The notes under the pieces are model-generated. The model was not told the origin of the DNA. It saw only the letters and a program-made list of their open reading frames with translations, and did no database searches. From NCBI GenBank assembly GCA_012184525.1, contig WOFQ01000049.1, positions 186,001-250,000 of the forward strand: a stretch of 64,000 nucleotides of DNA. The letters are read 5' to 3'. Made by a program: the position numbers and the translations under genes. This stretch comes from Xenoacremonium recifei (Eukaryota; Ascomycota; Sordariomycetes; Hypocreales; Nectriaceae). Below are positions 42,138-53,400 of the stretch, one piece after another. Numbering within the stretch: the first letter of the stretch is position 1; each line of letters begins with the position of its first letter.

Positions 42138-43890
42138 TCCATGTCGGACTACGAGGGCTCAATTTACGACGAGTGAACTTGGAGACTAAAGTATAGAAAT
42201 GGTTAGGTTCAAGGTGCTCACAAATATCTAAAGCGTTGTTAAGAAGAATACATGGTTTATTAGACTTATGTTCTGTCCTTCCCTAATGAAACCGAAAGTT
42301 CCATCAAGCCCGGGCCGGAGGGATGGGACGGGACGGGCCTACTCTACAGCGATGGTGATTGCCATAGTACGAGAAGGCATTAGAAGGATTATATATACTA
42401 ATTCCAGCAGACCTAGTATACCTAATAAGCTTTCGGGGTGGTCCAGCTGAGGTTCCTTGAAAAGTCCACCTGTCACAGTTATATGGTGATTGGCATGGTT
42501 GGCCTGATATTGCCACTGATTCATTTACGGTCTCAATGATTCAGAGTAACTATAGAGGAGCTACAGATACACAGTATATGTTCTTTACAGTTATGCATTG
42601 ATTTAATGGGCTCTGCCTGCGCCAGTAGTATGCAGTATAATGGAACTCGATGATCGCCAGCGAGGCCGACACAACACCCTGTGAGAAAGCGCGGACAGGA
42701 ACTCCACCAAACATCTGCGATATTGAAATACCCATACGAGTCATCATCTCAGGTGAACCGGTAGTGGGCGATACTACGATTAGTGAATTCACGGTAATTG
42801 AATGTCCAATTTCGAGTGTTCATACTTTGTTTGATTGCATTTGGAAAATGTTGTTTTTGAAGACGACTGAGATACAGTTCATGCGTGAGCTGTTGCCGTC
42901 AAGCTTCCTTCCATCATCGATCGGGCTTGCCCCGACTAGTCGACTCTTTCGATCAGCCGAAAGAAACTTGCCGAGATGAGTATCCAAAATGAAGAGTTTG
43001 AAACGGTGCCGATGAACAAGTTTCTCGTCGCGTTCGCCCTGCTGAGATGGGTATCCAAAATGAAGAGTTTGAAGCGGTGCCGATGACCAAGTTTCTCGTC
43101 GCGTTCGTTCGCCCTGGCCCTCGCAGAAGGCCAGGATCTTCCGCCCAAGCACCTCCTGGATGAGTTTGTCGACGATCTTCCTCGAGATCAACAGTCGGTC
43201 GATTGTTGCTCGCCCCATTCGCGAGGTTGCAGCATTGTTTTCCAGATCCTCAGTTCGACTCGTGTTCTCGGGAAGCGACAGTGTCGGAGACAGAGGCGGG
43301 AGGAGTCATTCTCAACGCCTAGCTGGGCCATTGTTGGTCGTGCCCCTTCTTCTGTCAGTCGCGGCATCGCAACCTGCGGCACCCGGCGGGAGTGAGAGTG
43401 ACGGGCCCGATAACTCCGTGGCGGTTCGTGCCTATACGAGACTGGAGGAAGCTATGGGACAATTACACTTGCGGTCCGAACATTGCGAAGGGCTCTGACG
43501 ATGCATTGGACGCTGTGAAGAAGCTGAGATCCGTCCCCAACAAACCATTGAATCCAGATTCGCCAGTCGGTAGGAGTCAGCTCGGACCGGCTGTCACAAT
43601 TGGCACAGGCAGTAGAACTTGTCGAGAAGGAGAAAAGGAGGGCTGGCCATGTGCCAGGAAAGACTGGGCCTCAAATACAAAGGCCCCAATTCAGTCACGC
43701 TGTGATCCAGCAAGTCTTCGGTAGCTCTTTTATTTATTTCAGACTAGATTTCATCTCAAATACGTCAAGTATCCAAATAGCCGTGGCCTACGACATGTCT
43801 CCAATCCACGTGGAGGTAGTTTTCGTGACGAACATGATGCGTTATCCAAACCAATCGTTTTCAAGCCTTCAGCTAGCACTGAGTGCAAAC
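42138..43890. other. Intergenic region with a tandem duplication
   Basis: About 1.75 kb between the 3' ends of two convergent genes. It includes a 71-bp tandem duplication at 42974-43119. Frames around it encode short peptides I cannot assign (for example a segment rich in hydrophobic and Asp residues after 43130). A decayed gene remnant is possible but unsupported. Confidence 0.45.
42974..43119 (+). repeat. 71-bp tandem duplication
   Basis: Copy 1 is 42974-43044. Copy 2 starts at 43045 and differs by three substitutions and a 4-nt TTCG insertion near its end. Both contain ATCCAAAATGAAGAGTTTGA. Identity is about 95 percent, so the event is recent relative to the surrounding decay. The 71-bp period is not a multiple of three. 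Confidence 0.75.
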
Positions 43891-44827
43891 CTAGTTGGAG
43901 ATACCAATGACACCTACAAAGCCGTTAGCAGACATATTAACACAACACAGCCGAGATGCGCCTACCGCAAGCAGGTCGGGGGCCAGCGTTGCCGGTCTTG
44001 AGGGACTCCTCGTTGCCACCCTTGCCAAGGTCGTCAGTGCCAGCGTGGACGACGATAGTTCGCTATCAGTTCGTGTTAGTTCAGCACACATCGCGAGAGA
44101 CATGACTCTTGATCTTACGCCAATGACGCTGTGCGGGCCGATGAGCTTGATCAGGGAGTCCTGGACAGAGCCCTTGGAGTTGCCCTGAGCATCGGTCTCG
44201 ATGTTGCCCAGATCACCGACGTGGCGGGCATCGTCAGTGGGAGCGCCGTGGGTCTTGCCGTGAGGGTTGACTGGCAAAGTCAGCTGAAGTTCTTCCAATT
44301 CGTCCACAGACCCCGAACCGCCCGGCATCGGCATGCAGGGGCGGACTCACAGTGAGGGCCGGCAGAGGTGCAGCCGTTGGTGTTGTCGCCGAAGGTGTGG
44401 ATGTGCATGCCACGCTTGGCGCTGGCGTCGTGGCCGGTGATGTCCCAAGAGACCGTGGTGGGAGCCGACTCGGAGTCCTGCTCGAAGGTGATGGTGCCAG
44501 TGATCTTGGAGTCACCGCGGACGACGCAAACTGCAACGCACGAGAGCGGTTAGCCACTGCTGTATCTCGACAACCCTGATGTCTCCTCGCCGTCTATCCC
44601 CAGCGCTAAACGGGCAATCAGGGGGTTTTCCGGGCCGTCTCATAGGGCTGAGGCCATCAAGGTCATCCAGTCGTGTCCCGGCGAGCGTTGAGAAACCCGC
44701 TCAAAACAGCTCGAACCCCCTCCTTCGCGCCAGCCATGACGCATGCGCTGTGCGAGTATAAAGAGCCAGGCCGTTCCCATCGACACCCTGGATCTGGGGA
44801 AGCGGAGACCGTACCTGCTTTGACCAT
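43891..44827 (-). CDS. sod1: Cu/Zn superoxide dismutase
   Basis: Dismutates superoxide in the cytosol and intermembrane space. Five exons: 44827-44815, 44530-44351, 44270-44119, 44062-43966, 43913-43891, giving exactly 154 residues. All catalytic residues are at canonical positions: copper ligands H47, H49, H64 and H121; zinc ligands H64, H72, H81 and D84; disulfide C58-C147; R144 near the active site. The first exon is 13 nt (M-V-K-A plus one base) and is followed by a 284-nt intron, long for this genome. The last exon is 23 nt and supplies the ending V-I-G-I-S-N. The G-N-A-G-P-R-P-A-C-G signature is complete. All phases agree. Confidence 0.96.
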
Positions 44828-46622
44828 TTTGGATGATTTAGCTTGTCGCGGACAGGCGAATTGTGCTGGATGGTGTTTTGGGCGATTGCGGGAGCTGGGG
44901 AAGATTCGAGATGATGGATGCAGTGAGGGGGAAGAGGAGAAAGCCGCGAAAGGGTTTTGAGGAGCTCCTGAATCTACCCGCTGTTCGCACCGTCCGACAG
45001 CCCGCCCGCCCGCTCGCCTGGATTTCCAGGCCAGGCCAGGCCAGACCAGCCGAACCGAGCCTGGAAATCCACTGCACCGTCAAACAACCACAGCAACAGC
45101 GGGAGGGGAGCTCTTGCCACTGGAATCCAGCAATCGAAGCTCCAGAAGGTGGGGTTGTGACAGGGCAACCACCAACGGCAGCTCCTGCCCCGCTTCCTGA
45201 TTGCCGTCATTCTGATCTAAATTGGTGCTGACAAATTGCATCATCGCTGCATCCGCGACGTCTTGAAACGGAGCGCGGAACGCCGAGCCGGGATCGGAGC
45301 TTGACGGGAGGCAATTATTTGGAATTCACAGCAGCGTGATAATGGCTTGCTTCAATGCTTCACGAGATGCTTCAAAAGGATCGAGCCAGCCAGTCACCAC
45401 AGCTTCAGCGTCTTCACCCCGCCAAACTTGAAAAAACATGAATGCGGGGTTGTGCTGGTTATGTTGCTACCCTAGATGGCTGTGAGGGCTTCTCGCTCCC
45501 AAGAAGGTAGTATATCCAGAAGAAGTTAAGTACTTCCATCTGTCTATCCTAGGTTTCGTTACATATTTCCGCTTCTCTCGACTTATATATCCGAGTGTGC
45601 TTGTATAAACCCGAGCTGGAAAGTGATAGGATGGTAGCATGCTGTGCGGAGATATCCGCTCTGTAACCCCGCCGCAACAACAAAATGCCTTTACATGGAT
45701 ATTCCCAAACAAAGCGGATATTGAGCTCATACTATATACGCCGTTCCAGAAAGATGTTTCTGCTGCTGAATGCTCGCACATGCTTGGACTCGGCTTGCAT
45801 ATCAATGGCGGCAAGGTCCAGTGATGTGGGAATCTCTAGACTTCCTATGGTCCTGGGTCTCCTCTGTTTCAGACGGCGACATCAAGCTGTATTCCGACAC
45901 CGGGCTCACATATCAATCGGAAAGAAATGGCCTCGCGTGCCCAAGCTTCCTCCCTGCTTTGCTCCGTTCCCGATCACGGATGGCCCGAGAGCTTTCCGGA
46001 CCGTGTTCGGCTTCGGCAGCTGGGTCCGGCGCCTAGCTCCCGTGTCCCCACACAGTCCCGGAGCGTTCGACTTACACGACAGAACTGATGGTATACATGC
46101 TCGTTTCGACACGATAGATTATTGGATTGTTCGGTTTGAGATTATCGAGAGGTTGAATGTGGCTAATATACCTCAACAACCTCAAGATTTTCTTTGGCTG
46201 AGACAAAATCATCATGGTGTTATTGCTGAGGCCTAAGACGCTTACAGTGAACACCTTTGCCGTTGTCATGGTGGCTGAACGATGGATGACCCATCTTCAT
46301 CTATGAGGTGGCTCTTGACTGGGTTGAAGGAAAGGTTGACTGCGTTGCTTCCACGTGCCTTGATTAGCCACATGATGAGCTTCAGGACAAATGCTAGACT
46401 GGAACATCAAGACACCAGAACACTGCGACTTTGCGCATGCAACTGGATATGTTTGCTCAAAGCAGCAATTTTCGGTACTCCATGAATTGAGTTGTGTGTT
46501 TTTCTGTCTGACTCTGACATAGGAAATAACATCCCTAATATGCCAACCCCATACCGTCGTCCATGACAGACCAGTGCCCCGTTCCTGATTAGAAAACGGA
46601 AACGACCAAGCCAATCGGTCAC
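44828..46622. other. Intergenic region upstream of sod1
   Basis: About 1.8 kb. GC-rich next to sod1, with a short GGCCA tandem at about 45027-45045. The frame at 45685-46236 plus (183 codons) has no recognisable domain and is judged spurious. No other feature seen. Confidence 0.45.
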
Positions 46623-47581
46623 CTAGATGGAGTTGGCTACGCGAATTGCATCGCAGGATCTTGTAAAGTCAGATTCTATACTGGTAGAAAGGTGATAGCA
46701 GGGAGAAAGAAAGCCACGTACCAATTTTCGGCCTTGATGTGGGTAGGGATACTGGGTCCAGCCTCGTCAACGCTGGGCTCCGCTGAGAGTGTCTCGGATC
46801 GTTCCGTTGGGTGGGAGGAACTCTCTGCCGGAGACTGTTCGGCTGCCACTTCAGGAACCGACGCGGGACTAACTCTGGATGGCCCTGCAGCTGCCCTTCT
46901 AGCTGATTCATCTTCTTCATTCTGAGTCGAATGAGGCTGGCGTCGTTTCAGGGTTTCGGAAACAGGCTGGTCTTCTCCGCTGTGGTCATGGAGTCCAGCG
47001 AATTGGCGCTCCTTGATACCCAGGACACCTTCTAACATCTCGACGCATCGGCCGGGCTTGCTATCTACAAAATGACGGAGTACTGTTGCCTCATCGGGGG
47101 CATTCGATTGGGATTCTGTCGCCTCCTGGGGATCAGGTTTGAGGTCGTAAAACTCCATAAGATGATAGAGAGCCTCCCCGTTGAAGTTAGTGTTCCGGGA
47201 GTCTCTCAGTCTGTAGAAGGCTCTGGCATTTTGTGGAAAGAACTTGGAGCTTGGCTGGATCAATTTGTCGTTTACCAGATCGTGGGCGGGAAGGGCAGTG
47301 ATGGGCGAAAGAGCGTCTCTGACATTGAAGTTCCGGAAGCGAGCCTGCAATTGGAGAGTTCGGAGCTCTACGGAATTGCAGTGAGTACCAAAGAGTAGCA
47401 TGAGTTTCTTCAGGTCGCCGGTGCATTCAGCGAGGTCTTCGGTCAACTGGCCAGCCTCGTGACGTAAGTCGGTGAACTCTTCCTTCAGCTCGTCGACATA
47501 ACGGCGAATATCTTCGAGTTCGCCCTTGAGGACTTCATCATCCTTGGAGAGACCGGAAGAGCCGTCACGAGAGGATTGCAT
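46623..47581 (-). CDS. Hypothetical protein with N-terminal coiled coil
   Basis: I do not recognise this family. Exon 1 is 47581-46722; a probable 41-nt intron (GTACGT donor, CTACCAG acceptor) leads to exon 2, 46680-46623, giving about 305 residues ending D-A-I-R-V-A-N-S-I. Without the intron the frame stops at 46676 after a hydrophobic tail that is simply translated intron. Residues 12-65 are strongly charged with heptad-like spacing (E-L-E-D-I-R-R-Y-V-D-E-L-K-E-E-F), predicting a coiled coil. Residues 75-200 look folded (F-F-P-Q-N-A-R-A-F-Y-R-L-R-D, then M-E-F-Y-D-L). The C-terminal third is disordered, Ser/Pro/Glu-rich, with a K-R-R basic patch. No signal peptide or membrane segment. An adaptor or chromatin-associated role is possible but unproven. 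Confidence 0.6.
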
Positions 47582-48838
47582 TGCGAGGGTATCAAAAACA
47601 AAGATCGAACGAGGGCTAAAGACGAGGAGAAGTGCAGGTCAAAGCTTCAAATAAGCGGAACGGAGATCAGAGAGATGGGCCAGAGTCTCCCTATCAATAA
47701 CTTTTGTTTCGCTCAACAGAATAAGGGCTAAATTGACGACGCTGAAGCAGTCAAAATATCAGGCTAGATTAGAAAGATTGTAAAGGTTTGAAAATGGGCT
47801 GAGAATGTGAGCATTGACGGAGTTGAGATGTCGACTGCGGGGTAGGCGGTCGTTGGTGAAGCATGGGCTGAGACACCCTGCGCTTAATAAGCGCCTGCAC
47901 GTGAATTGTCTGGATGTGATTCGATGCAGACAAGCATCGTGCATCTGGACACTTGGCTGCAGAAATGTTTGGCGTTTGGTATCTGTAGGGGTTGCCCGGA
48001 ACGTTGTAGGAGGTGTAGATATGTTTTGTTGGTTCTTTAGCGGGTAGTCCGCCACTTCAATAGTGTTTAAACGTTGTTAGTTCGTGGCGGCCCCATATGG
48101 TCTATATCTGACAGAACTGGTAACGTTTCCGTCGACGAACCCGCAGTTGAAACAGGAAGGATTTCCCATCCAGCCAGAACAGATCATCGTCAATCTCATG
48201 CACGCTCAGGATTGATGAGGTAAGAAGATAGGTGTCCTGGTCCATTGTTAAATTGAAGGACGGGAAGAACGGTCGGAAAGGACACTGTGGCGCTGACGAG
48301 CGGCATGACTGTGAGCAGAGGATAAATCTTCAACGGGACCAGAAACAAGGCACGGATGATGAAGCACTCGGGAGAGAGCCGCGATGCAGAGGTGATTTAC
48401 TGTCCCAGCTCCGGCCGCAATACGGGCAATGGCTCCCGTCTTAAAGCCCCAGGTCCGGGGACCGGCATCATGGAGATGAGCTACAAGTATGTTTCCCACA
48501 GGCCGGTGACACCGTAAAATGGGTCGTTTTCGTGTTCCTCAGCCGACGGGAAGGAATACGAGACGGTCACCTAGTGCTGAGGTTGACGGGCAGAGAGATG
48601 CCGAGTCGCTACCCGTGAATACGGTCGGCGGCATAATTGCATAGCATACTTGTACGCTTTCGCCTGCACAACGGGACACGGCAGGGGACCAGCGGCGATA
48701 ATGCCCTGCGGAAAGCCGCCATGTCGACGGGATTCATTTCATCTGTAGGGCTGGGCTAGGCTGTTGCGTCGGGTACGCCGTCGTCAGAGAATCCAATTGC
48801 TGTGCGTGCATGTTCTGACGTGGAGACGTGGAGAGCTC

Positions 48839-48875
<37 letters not shown>

Positions 48876-50469
48876 CAGTGAGATTCCCACCCGACTGCTG
48901 GCCGGGGCACCGTTTTATACGGGGCGCCAGGGTCCTCCAACAACTGCACCTATGTATCCAGGCTGGTGAGACGCTGCACGCACCGTTCCCTGATAATGAT
49001 TGTTTGTGGGTGTGACCGCCAGAATACGGACACTAACGGGTAGTCTGCAACGCACCTCACCGGCCTCTTCTCACGCGCCGAGTACATGCGCTGTACCTCT
49101 CGGAAGTATTTGCGCCAGCCGGGACTTTCCAGGGACATTGCATGGGGCGCCTTTCGGGGTCTCGTTTTAGGGCCTTTGGCAACGCTCTGCGGGACTCTCC
49201 TGGGGCGTTCCCGCGATTGTGTGTGGCTCGAAGCCCCGTGATTGGCTGCAGGGTGAAACGGTGTCCCGGCAGCACGTCACAATGGTTCCAGCGGGTTACA
49301 GCAGCCAAGGTCCCCTGGAAAGTGCTGTAACTGGCCAGCCCTGTGCAGGCGGGCGGGCGTGAGGTGAGCACATGCATCCATCCCGTCTCAGCATTCCTGC
49401 TGGATGATCCCCGCCCGAGGCAGAGAGAGAGAGAGACAAGAACAGAGGGTAGATGGGCATAGAGCAAGCGCTGACGTAGTTGACTGGGAACTGCCCCCGG
49501 GGCCTTCTCCAAGGCTGACTTGGAGCAGGGAAACGAAGGAGGCGAATGCAAGATGAGAGAGGCAGCCCAGCAGCAGAGCATCAGCGACGAACCCCGCCTC
49601 TAGGTAGGTACCTTCTCCCCCCACCGTGCTGGGATTGTGGCTTGGGCCCTTTTTCTACGTTGCCCGTTAGCGTTTAAGCCTCCGTCTAGGACGCTCCCAG
49701 GCTCCTTCCTAGGTGTGCTAACTGCTGTAGGTCTCATCACTCGCGGGCCATCCCTCCATCCCTCCATCCATCCCTCCATCTCACCAGCAGCAAGCATGGG
49801 GAGCTTTGCAGCCTGATCTTCTTCAGTGACGTTTCGCTGCTAGCCCATGCTCGCCCTCTCATCTCATCCCATCTCTCTCCACCAATGCCCAGCGGGTGAA
49901 TCAGCCGGCATCTCCATCTTCTTTGTCTGGGCACGCCTGCTTCACACACTCGGAAAGCCTCGACAGCCACCGCCACGAGGCCGCAAACCGCTGCGCCGCA
50001 TTGCATCTGCGACTCGACCGTCTTCGAGTCCCCTAAAGCCGTCGTCTCGAGACGCTGTGGCAGAGCCTCCTCCTCCTCCGCTCGCTTCCTAACCCGCACC
50101 CACCTCGCTCTACAAGTACCTACCTACTCTGCTAGTCATCGCTCCAACCGTCCTAATCGCCGAGGCTGCCCTGCCACACAGACCTCACAAGAGTAACAGA
50201 CCAGACAGACAGACAGACAGACAGAGTAGGACTCGGAGTCTCTTCTGCTTCTTCTTCTGCTGCTGCTTTCCCTCCCACCCGCTCCATGTGATCCGCCGCC
50301 CGCCATCCTCTGTCACCGAACCCGTTCAAGGTCGCAATCTAAAGGACGCGCCCAGAGGCTGACCCGCCGGGTCCAGCTGGCTCGCTGACAGCCCTCCTCA
50401 CCTTCTTCTCGACTACACGCTTCCTCTCTCACCGTTGCCTCGGCCGCGGCCTCTCGATTCGTCGACGAC
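47582..50469. other. Long intergenic region / leader of the Rho GEF gene
   Basis: About 2.9 kb without a supported gene. Several microsatellites occur: nine GGCT units at 48839-48874, CCAT/CCCT-type repeats at 49750-49780, GACA units at 50202-50224. From about 49840 the plus strand is pyrimidine-rich, like a long promoter and 5' UTR of the GEF gene at 50470. Rho1 GEF genes in fungi often have long leaders. Confidence 0.5.
48839..48874 (+). repeat. (GGCT)9 microsatellite
   Basis: Nine perfect GGCT units, non-coding as far as I can tell. Likely length-variable between strains. Confidence 0.9.
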
Positions 50470-53400
50470 ATGTCATTCCGCAACAACTACGGCTATGTGC
50501 CGCCGGCCCAGTATCCCGTCTCCGGCCAGCCCGCAGACCAGCAGCAGCAGCAGCAGCATCAGCAACAACTACAGCATCAGCAGGCACAGCAGCAGCCATA
50601 CGGTGGCATGGCTCGACGGTCCAGCTTCAACACTGGCGACGACTCGGCCTACTACGCCCAACAACAACAACAACAACAGCAGCAACAGCCTGCGCCGGAC
50701 CGCTCGCCCGCCTTCAGCAATGCGGCGCCGGTGGCGGGAGGGGACGAGCTCTTCTTGACGACTGGTCATGGCCTGGCGCAGACGGCTGCTGGTGCTCGAT
50801 CGTCTTACGGCTCCAACAACGCCGTGCTCTCGGGCTACCAGCACCACTACCAGGACACGCCGCCGACGCCGACGCATTCGTATAATCCGCAGAGCTTCGC
50901 CTCGACCTCGTCCGGCTTTGCGCGGTCGCAGTCCACCACCACGCTGCCCTACCATCACCAGCAGCCGCCCGCTCACCAGGCCCCGGCTCGCTATGCCTCG
51001 ACCGCCGGCTCCTACACGACGTCCCAGCCCGCCGCCTACACGCCGCAAGCCTATAATCCTGCCGCCTATGCGAGCACCGGAGTGCCACAACGGACACCCA
51101 CGTATGGCGGCTACAACACGTATGGCACGGGCTACAGTAACACGGCCGCCTCGCCCACCTATGGTGCGCAGTCGCCGAATGCGACCTACACGACCAACTT
51201 CCCCCAGGCTGCTCACTCGCCCGCCCTGTCGTCGCCGCGGTACGATCAGCCGCTCCAGAGCCCTCCGCTGTCGAGCACCTCCAACTCGCAGGTGCAGACG
51301 CCGACATACGACCAGCGCTACCAGTACTCAGAATACGGCTCCAATGGGACGAGCCCGGCTGCCGTCGCCGCTGCTACCGCCCCCTCCTCATACACCAGCA
51401 CTTCGCAGGCCCCGTATCCGACTACTACTCAGATGCCTGTAGGCCCGTACTACAATGCAACGGATTCCAACTCTCTCTATAACCGCGTCTCTCGCTCAAA
51501 CTCGCAGAATTCACCCATGGCGTCACCTCCACAACCGCAAACATCTCCGGGACTGCAGAGACACCCCACCAATGCGCCGCTCCCGAGTCGACCGGCGGAA
51601 GAGTACAGCGAGGAGCCTCGATGGAACTACAGCGGAGCCCAGCAGTCTCACAACGATTACGGTGATGAGCGAGTCACCCAGGAGAGCATCATGCAGGACA
51701 TCGAGGCTGAGCTGGGAGGATCTCATCAGGGGCGGCCTCTCCCGGATGTCAACGGGCAGTACACCGAAGAAGATATCCAGCAATTGCGACGCTACGATTC
51801 AGGGGCTACCACGATTGCGGCCGAGCCGAGTCGCTCTGGCTCTCACCGATCCCAGGGCCACTACGACGACGACGATGACGATCCAGAGGGCACTGCCGGC
51901 GTCCTGGCCATGCAGCAGGCTGAGCTTGAAGACCGTCGGTTCAGCGGCACTACTTTTGGCAGCACCAGCTTTGGCTATGCCGACATGCCGGTCGTTTCGA
52001 ACCCCCTCCCCCCTCCGCCAGAGGAGCAAGCCCAGAGCAGTGACAGCGATTTCGGCGGCATGGACCTGGGCATGCTGAGCGGTGGCTTTGGCGGTAACCT
52101 GACATATGACAACAATGTAGGATCCCCGCCAGTCCCCGGACAGGATGCTTCCCGACCATTACCGACACCCGGAGGAGGTTACTTCAACCCGGCGTATCAA
52201 AATAACGAGAGCATACCTGCATTCCGCAGTGCTGAGATCGACTATGGCGGCACGGGCGGATTGCAAGCTCCAGACGCTCATCGTCTGAGCTACGATGAAG
52301 GCCAGGACGAGCGCGTGTCGATCCATTCACACCAAAGCGGTACCGGTACTGAGTCTCCCAATAATAATGATTACGGCGACTTATTCTATCACCCAGGACT
52401 TTCAAACCGGCCCCTTCCCGCAGTCCCCCAGGGACCGGGCTCTGACAGTAGCTCTATGCTTTCCGTCCAGGTTAAGAACCAGCAATACCATTCACCCTCG
52501 CGGAGTGGAGGATCTGGATACGGCCAACCCGACACCCCCGAGAACTACTACTCTGGCTATGTTGCTCCTCAACAGCCCGAGAGGTCAATCTCTCTCTCAG
52601 CGCACACCTACACTCCCCAGGTTCAGGCTCCGGCACGGTCGAGGACGGATGCTGCAGAAGAGCGCAAGAAGATGAGCCGACAGCAGCAGAACAACCTCAT
52701 GGTGACGCAAGGACCAATGATGGAGTATGAGACTGGAAGCAATGCGGGCTCGGTGGCCGCTTTCGACGGCATCACGTTGCCCAGCGGACGCAAGAAGAAG
52801 TTTGTGCCATCAAAGATGAATGCTGCCGACTTCCGCAGGTGTCTCGAGCCGTGGGCGTTGAGCGGCGTTGAGGCGTGGGTGCGAGACATGGCCGAAGGTG
52901 AACTCGACTTACGCACTAAGACCGTGGAAGAAGCGTTGATCACTCTATTTACTGCCAAGATTCCTACTATGAATGTGGCCGATGCAGAGGTTCTCAGCAG
53001 CCGGGTGGTCTCCCTCATGCTCGAGGCTTCAGTGTTGGTGCCCGACGAGGAATGGGTCAAGTTTGGCGAAGGCCATATATCGGGCGTGCTCTGGCAGCTC
53101 ACCGGCTCGGGCTGCTATGCGCCGAAGCTGCACGAGGAGGAGATCAGTGGACGATGTTACTCGTACCACTGCACAAGAACCCTGAAGAAGGTTGATTTGG
53201 ATGACCTAATGCCCCAGGAGGCCAAGCCACCGGATGACTGGCATGTCTTTTACAAGCTGAAGAAGGAGGATTGGGAGTCGAAGCCGAAGAAGGAGGTAGA
53301 ACGACAAAACATCCTTCACGAGGTGGTGACGGGAGAAGAGAACTATATCAAGCAGCTCGACATCTTCCGAACCCTGTACCGAGACCGTTTGCGGTTAAGC

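Noticed and set aside
45685..46236. Plus-strand open frame of 183 codons
   Set aside because: No recognisable domain, no splice structure, composition unlike neighbouring genes; probably chance.
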